In this document: positions 45,786 through 54,724 of the stretch, piece by piece
Layout: every line of letters begins with the position of its first letter
Numbering within the stretch: the stretch's first letter is position 1
NCBI RefSeq assembly: GCF_001006305.1
Contig: NZ_LBHJ01000020.1
Coordinates: forward strand, 620,001 to 684,000
Direction of reading: 5' to 3'
DNA length: 64,000 bases
Origin: Silvibacterium bohemicum
Lineage (GTDB): Bacteria; Acidobacteriota; Terriglobia; Terriglobales; Acidobacteriaceae
Translations under genes and position numbers: made by a program
Notes under the pieces: model-generated
Database searches by the model: none
The model's input: only the letters and a program-made list of their open reading frames with translations
What the model was told of the DNA's origin: nothing

Positions 45786-45823
45786 ACCCCCGCGGTCTAT
45801 GGAATAAGACCGCGCGATGGGGT
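45786..45823. terminator. Compound hairpin after the small secreted protein gene
   Basis: CGCGGTCT (45791-45798) pairs with AGACCGCG (45807-45814). An outer stem ACCCC (45786-45790) with GGGGT (45819-45823) adds five pairs, with a 4-nt bulge on the right arm. It begins 5 bp past the stop. A U-run is lacking, so it may act as a terminator, as an mRNA stability element, or be a dispersed repeat. Confidence 0.5.
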
Positions 45824-45961
45824 GTCCCTCCGGCAGCCATCGTCGCCTAACTGAAGTTTCCGGGAACCGCCGTGAATTATGCGCTTCTCCGCGACTTTGG
45901 GCCTAGGGTGGCGTTTTAGAATGTAAGACAGCAAGTCAACGCTGCCGCAGGAGCCCTCCCC

Positions 45962-47233
45962 ATGCCGCAACTGCCGTCTGTTACTCGCCGGGCCTTTATG
46001 AAGGGAGGCGCGATGGCCGTGGTCGGCGCATCGGCCATTCCTTCGTTCCTTACCCGCAGTGTCCTCGCTCAGGCGACCACCGCCCAGGCTCAGGGCAAGA
46101 AGCTGGTCGTCATCTTCCAGCGCGGAGCCGCCGACGGTCTCAGCATTGTGGTGCCTTACCGCGAGAAGTCCTATTACGATCTGCGGCCCAGCATTAACAT
46201 TCCGCAGAATCAGGTCATCGATCTGGACGGGTTTTTCGGCCTGCACCCGGCCATGCAGCCGCTCAAGCCGCTGTGGGATCAGGGTCATCTGGCCATGGTT
46301 CACGCCTGCGGCTCTCCCGACCCCAGCCGGTCGCACTTCGATGCCCAGGACTTCATGGAGTCCGGCACGCCCGGCTCGAAGATCACTCCCGATGGCTGGC
46401 TCAATCGCGCCCTGGCCGCCGAAGATGCCGCCAGGCGCACGCATAAGGATTCGGCCTTTCGCGCCGTCGCTCTCGGACCGCAGATTCCCCGCACCCTCCA
46501 GGGCAAGATTCCGGCGGTCGCCGTCGGCAACGTGCGGGATTTCTCCGTGGGCGGTCAAAATCCCGCAGCCACGCCCATCGCCTCCAGCTTCGAATCGATG
46601 TACGGCGACTCGGTCAACTCCGTTCTGCATGGGACCGGCGCCGAGACATTCGAGGCGGTGAAGATGCTGAAGGCAACCGATCCGGCCAAGTATGTGCCGG
46701 CGGCGGGAGCCAGCTATCCCGGCGGAGCCTTCGGCAACAGCATGAAGCAAATCGCCCAGCTGCTGAAGGCGAACCTGGGAGTCGAAGCCGCCTTCGCGGA
46801 TATCGGCGGGTGGGATACGCACCAGAATCAGGGCAACGTCAACGGCCAGCTCGCCGGCCGGCTCAAGGAATTCAGCCAGTCGATCTCCGCCTTCTGGACC
46901 GACATGGGCGATCAGGCGGAAAGCATCACCCTGGTGACCATGTCCGAGTTCGGCCGCACCATTCAGCAGAATGGAACCGGCGGAACCGATCACGGCCATG
47001 CCAACGTGATGTTCGTCCTCGGCGGCTCAGTGCAGGGCGGGAAAGTCTACGGAAAATGGCCGGGGATGGAGAAGAGCCAGCTCTTCGAGGAGCGTGATTT
47101 GGCCATCACCACCGATTTCCGGCAGGTTCTTGGTGAAGCATCCTACAAAACGCTTGGGGCACAGAATCTGGAAGTTGTCTTCCCCGGAGCAGGCTTGCAA
47201 AACAGCCGCTTCCTGAATCTTCTTAAAGCATGA
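45962..47233 (+). CDS. DUF1501 family exported protein (second copy)
   Basis: 423 residues. The start ATG follows AGGAG at 9 nt. The N-terminal Tat signal is clear: TRRAFMKGGAM (8-18), then hydrophobic residues to about 38. The body has DUF1501 features: VVIFQRGAADGLSIVVPY in type, an aspartate-rich GGWDTHQNQGN near 282, and a C-terminal LGGSVQGGKVYGKW. It is only distantly related to the first DUF1501 protein in this window and lacks a neighbouring DUF1553 or DUF1800 gene, so it is a stand-alone member. A hairpin follows directly at its stop. Confidence 0.9.
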   Translation: MPQLPSVTRRAFMKGGAMAVVGASAIPSFLTRSVLAQATTAQAQGKKLVVIFQRGAADGLSIVVPYREKSYYDLRPSINIPQNQVIDLDGFFGLHPAMQPLKPLWDQGHLAMVHACGSPDPSRSHFDAQDFMESGTPGSKITPDGWLNRALAAEDAARRTHKDSAFRAVALGPQIPRTLQGKIPAVAVGNVRDFSVGGQNPAATPIASSFESMYGDSVNSVLHGTGAETFEAVKMLKATDPAKYVPAAGASYPGGAFGNSMKQIAQLLKANLGVEAAFADIGGWDTHQNQGNVNGQLAGRLKEFSQSISAFWTDMGDQAESITLVTMSEFGRTIQQNGTGGTDHGHANVMFVLGGSVQGGKVYGKWPGMEKSQLFEERDLAITTDFRQVLGEASYKTLGAQNLEVVFPGAGLQNSRFLNLLKA

Positions 47234-47279
47234 CTTGAAGGCATCAAGGTAGTAACGGAATCTCTGCATTCCTTCAAGT
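47233..47279 (+). terminator. Hairpin abutting the DUF1501 stop
   Basis: ACTTGAAGG (47233-47241) pairs with CCTTCAAGT (47271-47279), and inside it GGAAT (47257-47261) pairs with ATTCC (47268-47272, sharing two bases with the outer arm). The 9-bp outer arms begin at the last base of the stop codon. It can act as a terminator or an mRNA 3-prime end; no U-run follows. Confidence 0.5.
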
Positions 47280-47350
47280 GATGGATCAGGAAACGACATC
47301 TATCCTGCAGGGCAGGTGGAGCATTCGCCAGGAAGCTCTCTTCCACACAG

Positions 47351-47436
47351 GTCATTCTGAGCGTAGCGAAGAATCTCAGCGTCGCTAGTGCACAAGCCGA
47401 GCTGAGATCCTTCCTCCTTTTCGTCGTCAGGATGAC
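47351..47436. repeat. Dispersed imperfect-hairpin repeat, copy 1
   Basis: Outer arms GTCATTCTGA and TCAGGATGAC match at 9 of 10 positions. Inner arms GAAGAATCTCAGC (47368-47380) and GCTGAGATCCTTC (47401-47413) match at 12 of 13. The core CTGAGCGTAGCGAAGAAT (47357-47374) recurs at 54616 with one change. It lies between convergent genes and could end transcription from both sides. This kind of sequence is common in acidobacterial intergenic DNA as far as I recall. Confidence 0.75.
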
Positions 47437-47465
47437 GTCATATGGCGGCCAAAGCGGCCTGTGAA

Positions 47466-48749
47466 TCAGCCGGCGGTCTCTTCCGGTTCCAGTATTTGCA
47501 GGTGGAAGGGTTTTTCCAGCAGGCACTTCATGGCACCTATTCTGGCCAGCGCTCGTTTGAGCGCGGAGTTGGCGCAGGGCTCGACCGTCACCACAAACGG
47601 GAGGTTGCCCTTTCCGAATCCCGGCTTTTGGAAGATGGCGTGGATATTAATCCCCTGCTCGGCCAGGGCCAGGGCAATTTCTGCGATGATCCCCGGCTGA
47701 TCGTTCACCACGAAGCGAATCGAGTGGCGAAGGAGGAATTCTCCGCCGATGGTGGTCTTACGGCTGGGCAGATCGACTGCCCGGGAGCCGTGGGCGATGC
47801 TGATCACGTCGGAGACGACCGCAACTGCGGTCGGGTGACCGCCTGCTCCGTGCCCGGAGAAGACCACGTCGCCGCCGTACTTGCCGCCCACCAGGACCGT
47901 ATTTTCGGTCCCGCGCGACCAGGCCAGGGGCGACGCCTTCGGCACCAGCATGGGGCCGACGCTGGCCAGCACATCGCCGGTTGCCAGGTTTGCGCCGCGG
48001 ATCTCGGCGCGGGAGATCTGGCGGATGGTGCAGCTCAGTTCGCGGGCGTAAGCAAAATCTATCGCCGATACATCGCGGATCGAGCGGCAGGGGATCTGGT
48101 TGGGGTCAAGATCGGCCCGCAGCGCGAGGCGGGAGAGGATGACCAGCTTGGCGCGGGCATCATAGCCGTCCACATCTTCCGTAGGATCGACTTCCGCGTA
48201 TCCCAGGGCCTGCGCCTCTTGCAGAACATCGCCGAACTCGGCCCCGTCTTCCATCTTGGAGAGGATGAAGTTGCAGGTTCCGTTCAGGATGCCCTCGATA
48301 CGCATGACCTGATCGCCGGCCAGGCCCTGCTGCAGTCCCGGAATGACCGGGATGCCGCCGGCTACCGCGGCTCCGTACAGCAAATGGCCGCCCTTGGAGC
48401 GCGCCAGCTTCTCCAGCTCGATGCCATGAAAGGCGATCAGCTTTTTATTGGCGGTGACGGCCGACTTGCCGGCTTCGAGAGCGCGCCGAACCCACGAACC
48501 GGCGGGATCGAGTCCGCCGACCAGCTCGATGATCACATCGACATTCGATGCCAGAATGTCTTCGACCTCTTCGGTCCACTGCACCTCGCACGGAACCCAG
48601 TCCGCGAGCTTGCGGCTGATGTTCCGGTTATAGATATGCGTAAGCTCGATGCCCTGCGGCTTGAGGTCGCAAAGAATACGCGCAACAGAGCTGCCAACGG
48701 TGCCAAAACCAAGAATGGCGACTTTCAAATTCGATCCGGATGCCGACAC
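47466..48749 (-). CDS. hom: Homoserine dehydrogenase with C-terminal ACT domain
   Basis: 427 residues from GTG 48749, which is preceded by GGAG at about 6 nt. NAD(P)-binding Rossmann motif GFGTVG (14-19); catalytic region with ILNGTCNFILSKM near 153 and EDVDGYDARAKLVILSRLAL in type near 195. The C-terminal ACT domain (about 350-425, HSIRFVVNDQPGIIAEIAL in type) is the expected site of threonine feedback. It reduces aspartate semialdehyde to homoserine for threonine and methionine synthesis. It is convergent with the second DUF1501 gene across the dispersed hairpin repeat, and separated from the upstream NtrY-like gene by a short tandem repeat. Confidence 0.95.
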   Translation of the reverse strand: MSASGSNLKVAILGFGTVGSSVARILCDLKPQGIELTHIYNRNISRKLADWVPCEVQWTEEVEDILASNVDVIIELVGGLDPAGSWVRRALEAGKSAVTANKKLIAFHGIELEKLARSKGGHLLYGAAVAGGIPVIPGLQQGLAGDQVMRIEGILNGTCNFILSKMEDGAEFGDVLQEAQALGYAEVDPTEDVDGYDARAKLVILSRLALRADLDPNQIPCRSIRDVSAIDFAYARELSCTIRQISRAEIRGANLATGDVLASVGPMLVPKASPLAWSRGTENTVLVGGKYGGDVVFSGHGAGGHPTAVAVVSDVISIAHGSRAVDLPSRKTTIGGEFLLRHSIRFVVNDQPGIIAEIALALAEQGINIHAIFQKPGFGKGNLPFVVTVEPCANSALKRALARIGAMKCLLEKPFHLQILEPEETAG

Positions 48750-48779
48750 TTTCTACTCCATAGTGGGAAGGGTTCAAAG

Positions 48780-48812
48780 TTCAGGGTATAGGGTTCAGGG
48801 TATAGGGTATAG
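48780..48812. repeat. Short tandem repeat upstream of hom
   Basis: The 14-mer TTCAGGGTATAGGG occurs twice head to tail (48780-48793 and 48794-48807), followed by a partial third unit TATAG. It sits in the 102 bp between the NtrY-like stop and the hom start. Repeats of this general look are frequent in acidobacterial non-coding DNA. No function is evident. Confidence 0.7.
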
Positions 48813-48851
48813 CGATCCATGTTCGCGGTATAGCCTTCGCCCCGGTTCCGA

Positions 48852-50360
48852 TTAAGCCCGCGAGGCTGGCTGGTTCTCGGGCAGCGGGTTGACCTGGTCG
48901 GCAGGCTCCGGTGCGAGCGCCAGCCGCAGCTCGGCCTGGCAGCCGTGCGCGTCGACGCGATTGTGCAGCTCAAGCGTGCCACCGTGGGCCTCCGCGATCT
49001 GCCGCGCCAGCGCCAATCCGACTCCGCTGCCGCTCTTCTTCGTTGTATAGAACGGCACGAAGAGATTCGACGGGTTGGTGATGCCGGGACCGTTATCTTC
49101 GATCACGATGGCCAGAATTTCGCCCTGTTGTTCGACCCGTATCGTGACCTGCGGCGATTCGATGTTCTGTCCGGTCGCGATCAATTCGTCGATCACGCTG
49201 AAGGCCGCCTCCGCACCGTTGCGCACCAGGTTGATGAGCAGCTGCTCCATCTGGTCGGGATCGACTGCGATGTGGAGACCAGCCAGTTGGACAGTGTCGG
49301 CCTCCAAAGCTACTTCCAGCCGGGTTTCGAGGCTGACAACTCGCTCCAGCAGAGGCGTGACCGCAACGCGCCGCACTTGCGGAGCAGGCAGCTGCGCCAG
49401 CTGGCGATAGGCCTGAACGAAACGGTTGAGCGATTCGGCGCGGCTCTCGATAACCCCGAGACCGCGATCGAAATCTGCCAGCGGCCGAGGCGAGTCTCCA
49501 TTCGTCGTTGCAGCCATTTGCGGCAGGCGGCTGCGAAGGCTGCCGGCAATCGATTTGATGGGCGCAAGCGAGTTGCTGATCTCGTGGCCGAGTACACGGA
49601 TCAGCCTGCGCCACGCGATGCGCTCTTCCTCGCGTAGCGCGCTGCTCACGTCGGAGAGCAGCAGCAGCGTGTGCGGCTCGCCATGCTGGCGAAAGGTGCT
49701 GCGGCGTACCATCCACCGGGTCGGACTTCGCGCCGGCTGTCCCTGCGAATCCGGCTGCCCGTCGAGCTGCAGAATCCCCTCATCGGGCTGCTGCAGCAGA
49801 GTGTCGAGTCTGAGGTGGGAGGCAAACCGCCCAAGGTCGCGCGGGGAGTTGAGCTGAAAGAGACGCTCGGCTGCCGGGTTCATCAGACGCAGAGCCCTGT
49901 GCTGATCGAAGGCCAGAACCGGCGCGTCGAGCTCGGTGATCACGCGGCGAAAGAGCGCGGCTGCTTCAAGCGCGCCCAGCCGCTGCGCCTGATGCATATC
50001 GGCCAGGGCGTTGATCTCGATGGCCAGGTCGCCGAAAGGGTCATTTTGCTTCGCGCCTCGCGCGCGAAAGGAGTAGTCCTCCTCGCGAAGTGCTGCGACG
50101 ACGTTGGCCAGCGTCTGCAGCGGTCGAACCACCTGATCCATGAATGCGGCGATGGCCAACAGCATGGCCAGGCCCGCGATGGTAAGCACGCTGAGGATGG
50201 CCGCCAGCGAGAGCCGCTCAACAATCATCAGCCACAGCATCAACCCCAGTGTGGGGAGCGAAAGCAGCGCCGCGAAGAGCTGCAGTTTCAGCTCAAAGGA
50301 GAGACGTCCGCTATTATGCCTGGCGTGCTTTTTGTTCTGGGCGCGCGCCCTAGATGCCAT
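48852..50360 (-). CDS. NtrY-like membrane sensor histidine kinase
   Basis: 502 residues. Two membrane segments near 25-70, with almost no periplasmic loop between them; HAMP at about 72-125 (VVRPLQTLANVVAALREEDYSFRAR in type); PAS-like at about 130-245; HisKA with His in RVLGHEISNSLAPIKS near 262; HATPase with DNGPGI and GSGVGLALA. This matches NtrY-type kinases, which control sigma-54 regulators. Its start overlaps the end of the response regulator gene by 11 bp, so the two are translationally coupled. It probably phosphorylates that regulator, and both form the last part of the efflux operon. Confidence 0.92.
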   Translation of the reverse strand: MASRARAQNKKHARHNSGRLSFELKLQLFAALLSLPTLGLMLWLMIVERLSLAAILSVLTIAGLAMLLAIAAFMDQVVRPLQTLANVVAALREEDYSFRARGAKQNDPFGDLAIEINALADMHQAQRLGALEAAALFRRVITELDAPVLAFDQHRALRLMNPAAERLFQLNSPRDLGRFASHLRLDTLLQQPDEGILQLDGQPDSQGQPARSPTRWMVRRSTFRQHGEPHTLLLLSDVSSALREEERIAWRRLIRVLGHEISNSLAPIKSIAGSLRSRLPQMAATTNGDSPRPLADFDRGLGVIESRAESLNRFVQAYRQLAQLPAPQVRRVAVTPLLERVVSLETRLEVALEADTVQLAGLHIAVDPDQMEQLLINLVRNGAEAAFSVIDELIATGQNIESPQVTIRVEQQGEILAIVIEDNGPGITNPSNLFVPFYTTKKSGSGVGLALARQIAEAHGGTLELHNRVDAHGCQAELRLALAPEPADQVNPLPENQPASRA

Positions 50361-51765
50361 ATTTTTCCATCCGCCGGTAGAGCGCCCCGCGGCTCAGGCC
50401 GAGGGCGTCTGCAGCCTGGCTCACATTCCCATTGGAACGCGACAAGGCTTTGCGGATGAGGATACTCTCAACGGCCTCCAGGCTCATCTCTTCGAGCCCT
50501 TGCGCTGAACCGCCTCCGCCGGGGCGCGACTGGCTCAGGCCGAGGTCGACGGTTTCGATCTGGGTGCTTCTTGCCATCAGCACGGCGCGCTCGATGGTGT
50601 GGTCGAGCTCGCGGACATTGCCCGGCCATGAATACTGCAGCATGGCCTGAATGGCTCCTGGATCGAGGCCGGCGATCTGTTTGCGATAGCGCTGGCCGTA
50701 GCGGTTGAGGAAGTGGGCGGCGAGTGGCGGGATATCCTCGCGGCGCTCGCGCAGTGGCGGAATGTGGATCTCGACGGTATTCAGGCGGAAGAGCAGGTCG
50801 CCGCGAAAACGGCCGGCATCGACTTCGACGCGAAGGTCGGCGTTGGTCGCGGAGAGCACGCGCGCGTCGACACGGCGGGTTTTCGACGATCCCACACGCT
50901 CCATCTCCCCGGTTTCGAGAACGCGCAGCAGCTTGGCCTGCTGGCGCAAGGGAACGTTGGCGATCTCATCGAGAAAGAGCGTGCCGCCATCGGCCAGCTC
51001 GAAGCGTCCGATGCGCTCGGTGCGTGCATCGGTGAAGGCTCCCTTCACATGGCCGAAGAGCTCGCTTTCAAAGGTGCCTTCAGGCAATGCGCCGGTGTTC
51101 ACGGCTACCAGCGAACGCGAGGCGCGCGCAGAGAGCGCGTGCAGCGATTGGGCAACGACTTCCTTGCCCGTCCCATGCTCACCGGTGATGAGCACGTTAG
51201 CGTCGGAGGGGCCGATGCGGGCCATGGTCGCGAGCACATTCTGCATGGATGGCGCGGTGGCGATCATCTCCGGCAGTCCCTGGGCGCGGAGAAGACGATT
51301 TTCGGCCTCCAGCCGTTGCGCGCGCCGGACGGCGTCGTGCAGATCCATTTGCGTTCGAAGGATGGTGAGGAGACGGGCGTTGTCCCAGGGCTTCTGGATG
51401 AAGTCCTGAGCGCCGCGGCGCATGGCCTCGACCGCGACTTCGACGTTGGCCCAGGCGGTCATCACAATCACCGGCATCTGGCTGTCGTAGGCCTTGACCT
51501 GGCTGAGCAGGTCCAGACCTTCCTTGCCGGAGGTGGTGTCGCGGGTGTAGTTGAGGTCAATGAGCAGCGCGTCGTAGCTGCCCGATTTTAAGGCCTCGAT
51601 CACCATGTAGGGCGAGTGCGCCCGCTCCATGCGGAAGCCCTCGGGCTCCAGCAACAGTTCGAGCGCATCGAGGATATGAGCCTGATCGTCGGCGACCAGC
51701 AGGCATGGCTTGCGGCGCGCTGCCGGACTGGCGGCAGCGCCTTCGAGTTGGATGGGAATTGCCAT
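50350..51765 (-). CDS. NtrC-family sigma-54-dependent response regulator
   Basis: 471 residues. Receiver at about 20-140 with phospho-acceptor D70 in LLIDLNYTRD; AAA+ domain at about 165-390 with Walker A GEHGTGKE and Walker B GGTLFLDEI; Fis-type HTH at the C-terminus (NVSQAADALGLSRGALYRRM in type). The sigma-54 contact loop reads GAFTDA instead of GAFTGA. This variant occurs in some family members, and its effect on sigma-54 activation here is untested. The start lies 26 bp after the TolC stop. With the overlapping NtrY-like kinase it probably controls the efflux operon that encodes it. Confidence 0.92.
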   Translation of the reverse strand: MAIPIQLEGAAASPAARRKPCLLVADDQAHILDALELLLEPEGFRMERAHSPYMVIEALKSGSYDALLIDLNYTRDTTSGKEGLDLLSQVKAYDSQMPVIVMTAWANVEVAVEAMRRGAQDFIQKPWDNARLLTILRTQMDLHDAVRRAQRLEAENRLLRAQGLPEMIATAPSMQNVLATMARIGPSDANVLITGEHGTGKEVVAQSLHALSARASRSLVAVNTGALPEGTFESELFGHVKGAFTDARTERIGRFELADGGTLFLDEIANVPLRQQAKLLRVLETGEMERVGSSKTRRVDARVLSATNADLRVEVDAGRFRGDLLFRLNTVEIHIPPLRERREDIPPLAAHFLNRYGQRYRKQIAGLDPGAIQAMLQYSWPGNVRELDHTIERAVLMARSTQIETVDLGLSQSRPGGGGSAQGLEEMSLEAVESILIRKALSRSNGNVSQAADALGLSRGALYRRMEKYGI

Positions 51766-51791
51766 GGGCAGCTTTCAGACTACAGCGATAT

Positions 51792-53789
51792 TTACATGTG
51801 AGTGACTACGCCGGACTTGGCGTCGTCGAGCGAGACCCCGGTGCGGTCGAGCGTGGAACCGGTGGCGCGATCGATATCGACCTTGGCTTTTTCAAAGGCA
51901 TTCTGCGCCACGACCACGGCGGATTCGGAGAGGGCCAGCGCCTGTTCCATGGCCAGCGTGTCGTAACTCGACATGGCGCCAAGCTTTTGTTCCTGCTTGG
52001 CGATGTCAAAGGTTCTCTGCGCCAGGTCGCGAGCCTTCTGCGCCGCGTCGACGCGGGCCTGCGCCTGCTGCAGCGCGTACTGCGAGTTGCGCACATCGAG
52101 CAGAATGCTCTTCTTCTGCTGCTCGAATGACAGCTCTTTCTGGCGATAGTCCAGCACGGCGCGGAACTGGTCGGCCTTGGCGACGCGGTTGCGCAAGGTG
52201 ACGCTGAGTTGAAAGCCGACCTGATACTCCGGCGAGGAATAGTTGAAGGTGTTCTGGAATGCGCCGGAAAAGCCGCTGGGAAGAGTGGTGGCGCATTCCG
52301 TATTCAGTGCACAAACCGGATTGACCTGACCGCCGAAACCGGCGCCGATCAATTGCCCGTAAAGCGATAACCTGGGCAGCAGCTCGTTTTTGATGGTTTT
52401 GAGATTGTTCTGCGCGATCTGCATTGCGATCTGGTCTTCCGAGACATCCGGCCGGTTCTTCTCGGCTTCAGCAATTAGCTGATCGACAGGTTCCGCAGCG
52501 TGCGGGTCTGGTGGCCCGAGAAGATCGAGCGGAATCACCGGCATTTCGGCCAGCGCAGGGTCGTCAATGGTCTTGGTGATCGCATTCTTGATGAGCAGCT
52601 CATTCAGCTTGAGAGTCGCCCGGGCGACGGTCAGATCGCCTTCGCTCGAGGCCACGGCGGATTGATCCTTCATGACCTGCATGGCGGGGACGTTCTGCAG
52701 CTGCAACTGCTTCTGATCGTCGGAGAGAGTTTCGTTGGCGTAGGCCAGCGAGCGCTCCTTGATCTGAGCATCCTGATAAGCATTCACAAGATCCCAGTAG
52801 ATGTTTTCAACCTGCGAAATGGTAGCGATCACCTGCGCCCGGAAGCCGAGGTCGGTGAGTTGAATGTTCTTTTTCGCGATGTGGATGAAGCGCTGATTGG
52901 TGGCTAGTCCGAAGCCCTGCAGCAGAGGCTGATTGACGGTGAGGTTGAAATTCGTGGTGAGCTCGGGGCTGAGAATGTTGTAGATGCTGTTCGTGGTCTG
53001 GCGAATCCCGTAGTCGGTGACGTTGAAGCTTGTGCCCAGCGAGAATGCCTGTGAATAGCTGGATGCCAGCTCAATGGTGTTTTGTTTCAAGATCGGAACA
53101 CCGTAGTTAATAGTGTTGACCTGAGTCAGCGTGGTGTGATCGACAAAGCCCTGCACGCCGAGTTGAGGATCGAAGGAACTGATTGCGGCGCCGTTGCCGA
53201 GTGTCGAGGTGACCAGACCGCCAGCACCGGCGGCGGTCGCTCCGCTGCTGGAACCGCCTCCGCTGCCCACTCCGGAGGAGTTGAAGCCGCCCTGCGTTCC
53301 CTGCGCGATGCTGGTGTTCACGCCGTTGGCCGCGCCTCCAGCCTTGGTACGCAGAAGATCGGCCTGGGCGATGGGCAGGTTATAGCGGAAGTAGGCTAGG
53401 TCAAGATTATTCTCGAGCGCCAGCGCAATCGCATCTTTGAGCGATAGATAAAGCTTGCCGTCACGTTCCAGGTTTTGCAGTCGCGGCGAGTTGATCAGGT
53501 TGATCGCGGGCACCGTGCTCGGCATGTAGGGAGCGAATGGGTTGCGCGAATGCGGCAGATCGATATGAAACGGCATCTGCGGCGCGGAGACCGGCTGCGA
53601 TTGCTGCTGCTGGGCCTGTTGCGCCTGTTGCGCGATGCTGTTGGTCTGCGACGCAGCTGGAGCGGGAGGCGCGTCGGGAGCCGGCGCGGTCGATTGCACC
53701 TGTCCGAAACCGAGAGGCGCGACGGAGAGGCACAACACGGCAGCGCAGGCGCGCTCCCATAGCCGAAAATGGAAACCAGAACCGCTCAA
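51792..53789 (-). CDS. TolC-family outer-membrane efflux protein
   Basis: 665 residues from TTG 53789. The TTG is supported by a TTGA overlap with the preceding ATPase stop and by GGAG close upstream. A signal peptide (about 12-29) is followed by a Pro/Gln-rich stretch, then two outer-membrane efflux repeats (about 115-330 and 365-640) with long coiled coils. An unusual Gly/Ser-rich insertion lies near 167-195, where GGSSSGATAAGAGG in type replaces a loop. It should form the outer-membrane exit duct with the HlyD-family adaptor encoded in the same operon. It is longer than E. coli TolC owing to the N-terminal linker and the insertion. Confidence 0.9.
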   Translation of the reverse strand: MSGSGFHFRLWERACAAVLCLSVAPLGFGQVQSTAPAPDAPPAPAASQTNSIAQQAQQAQQQQSQPVSAPQMPFHIDLPHSRNPFAPYMPSTVPAINLINSPRLQNLERDGKLYLSLKDAIALALENNLDLAYFRYNLPIAQADLLRTKAGGAANGVNTSIAQGTQGGFNSSGVGSGGGSSSGATAAGAGGLVTSTLGNGAAISSFDPQLGVQGFVDHTTLTQVNTINYGVPILKQNTIELASSYSQAFSLGTSFNVTDYGIRQTTNSIYNILSPELTTNFNLTVNQPLLQGFGLATNQRFIHIAKKNIQLTDLGFRAQVIATISQVENIYWDLVNAYQDAQIKERSLAYANETLSDDQKQLQLQNVPAMQVMKDQSAVASSEGDLTVARATLKLNELLIKNAITKTIDDPALAEMPVIPLDLLGPPDPHAAEPVDQLIAEAEKNRPDVSEDQIAMQIAQNNLKTIKNELLPRLSLYGQLIGAGFGGQVNPVCALNTECATTLPSGFSGAFQNTFNYSSPEYQVGFQLSVTLRNRVAKADQFRAVLDYRQKELSFEQQKKSILLDVRNSQYALQQAQARVDAAQKARDLAQRTFDIAKQEQKLGAMSSYDTLAMEQALALSESAVVVAQNAFEKAKVDIDRATGSTLDRTGVSLDDAKSGVVTHM

Positions 53790-54523
53790 GATGCTCCTAC
53801 CTCCGGTACAACATTCGATCCAGCAACTAATCCCGGATTTGCCAAGTCAGGATTTGCCGAGTCCATGGTCATCCAGCCATCGCGAACTTCGATCACGCGA
53901 TTGCCGAAGCCCGCGTTGACCTCAGAGTGCGTGACCTGCACGATGGTCGTGCCCTGATCGTTGAGCTGCTTGAAGAGCTCCATGATCTCCTTGGCCTGGC
54001 TGGAGTGCAGATTGCCCGTGGGCTCGTCGGCCAGCAGCAGAACCGGCTTGTGAATGACCGCGCGCGCGATGCCCACCAGCTGCTGTTGTCCGCCGGAGAG
54101 CTGCGACGGATACAGATCCTTCTTGCCGACAATCTGGAAGCGGTCGAGGGTATCGGCAACCAGCCCCTGGCGCTCGTTGCGCGGCATGTTCTTGTAGGAG
54201 AGCGGCAGGTCGATGTTTTCCTGCACGGTAAGGTCGTCAAGCAGGTGGTAGCTCTGGAAGACCATGCCGATGTTGCGCTTGGCAACCTCGGCGCGCTGCT
54301 TGCGATTCATGGCATGCACCGGCTCGTCTTTGAGCCAATACTCGCCGAGCCACTGGTCGTCGAGCAGAGCCAGCACATTGAGCAGCGACGACTTCCCCGC
54401 TCCCGACGGCCCCATGATGGTGAGGAACTCCCCCTCGCGGATATCCAGGTTGATGCGCCGCAGAACCCAGGTCTGTCCCGCCCCGGTCTTATAGCTGCGC
54501 TCGATATTTCTTAGCTGAATCAT
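53786..54523 (-). CDS. MacB/LolD-type ABC ATPase with degenerate D-loop
   Basis: 245 residues. Walker A GPSGAGKSS, signature LSGGQQQLVGIARA and Walker B LLLADEPTGNL are readable, but the residue after QQQ is Leu instead of Arg, and the D-loop reads NLHSS in place of NLDS. The H-loop (VTHSE) is intact. The C-terminus has a non-conserved tail of about 25 residues. It lies second of two ATPases in an operon that has no permease gene. The partner ATPase is canonical, so the two may form an asymmetric pair with one weakened site. The stop overlaps the TolC TTG by 4 bp. Confidence 0.87.
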   Translation of the reverse strand: MIQLRNIERSYKTGAGQTWVLRRINLDIREGEFLTIMGPSGAGKSSLLNVLALLDDQWLGEYWLKDEPVHAMNRKQRAEVAKRNIGMVFQSYHLLDDLTVQENIDLPLSYKNMPRNERQGLVADTLDRFQIVGKKDLYPSQLSGGQQQLVGIARAVIHKPVLLLADEPTGNLHSSQAKEIMELFKQLNDQGTTIVQVTHSEVNAGFGNRVIEVRDGWMTMDSANPDLANPGLVAGSNVVPEVGAS

Positions 54524-54615
54524 GTTGATCCTTCAATCTGCCAGTCTGCAATCCGGCATGGCGGGCTGGGAAACACCATGCAGCGAAACTGCCGTCTTTC
54601 CAAACAAACGCCCAC

Positions 54616-54672
54616 CTGAGCGCAGCGAAGAATCCCAGCCATACTGACGCGGAGTGTCCGCTGGGATTCTTC
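54616..54672. repeat. Dispersed hairpin repeat, copy 2
   Basis: GAAGAATCCCAGC (54627-54639) and GCTGGGATTCTTC (54660-54672) form a perfect 13-bp dyad. The leading core CTGAGCGCAGCGAAGAATC (54616-54634) matches copy 1 near 47357 except for one base. Relative to copy 1, the CTCAG/CTGAG stem has become CCCAG/CTGGG, a paired change that keeps the stem. It sits in the 201-bp gap between the two ATPase genes of the efflux operon and might affect message stability or expression of the downstream ATPase and TolC. Confidence 0.75.
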
Positions 54673-54724
54673 CTCCCATCCGATCGTCACAAGAACAACT
54701 TTGCGTAATGCCCCTCGGCGCGGC

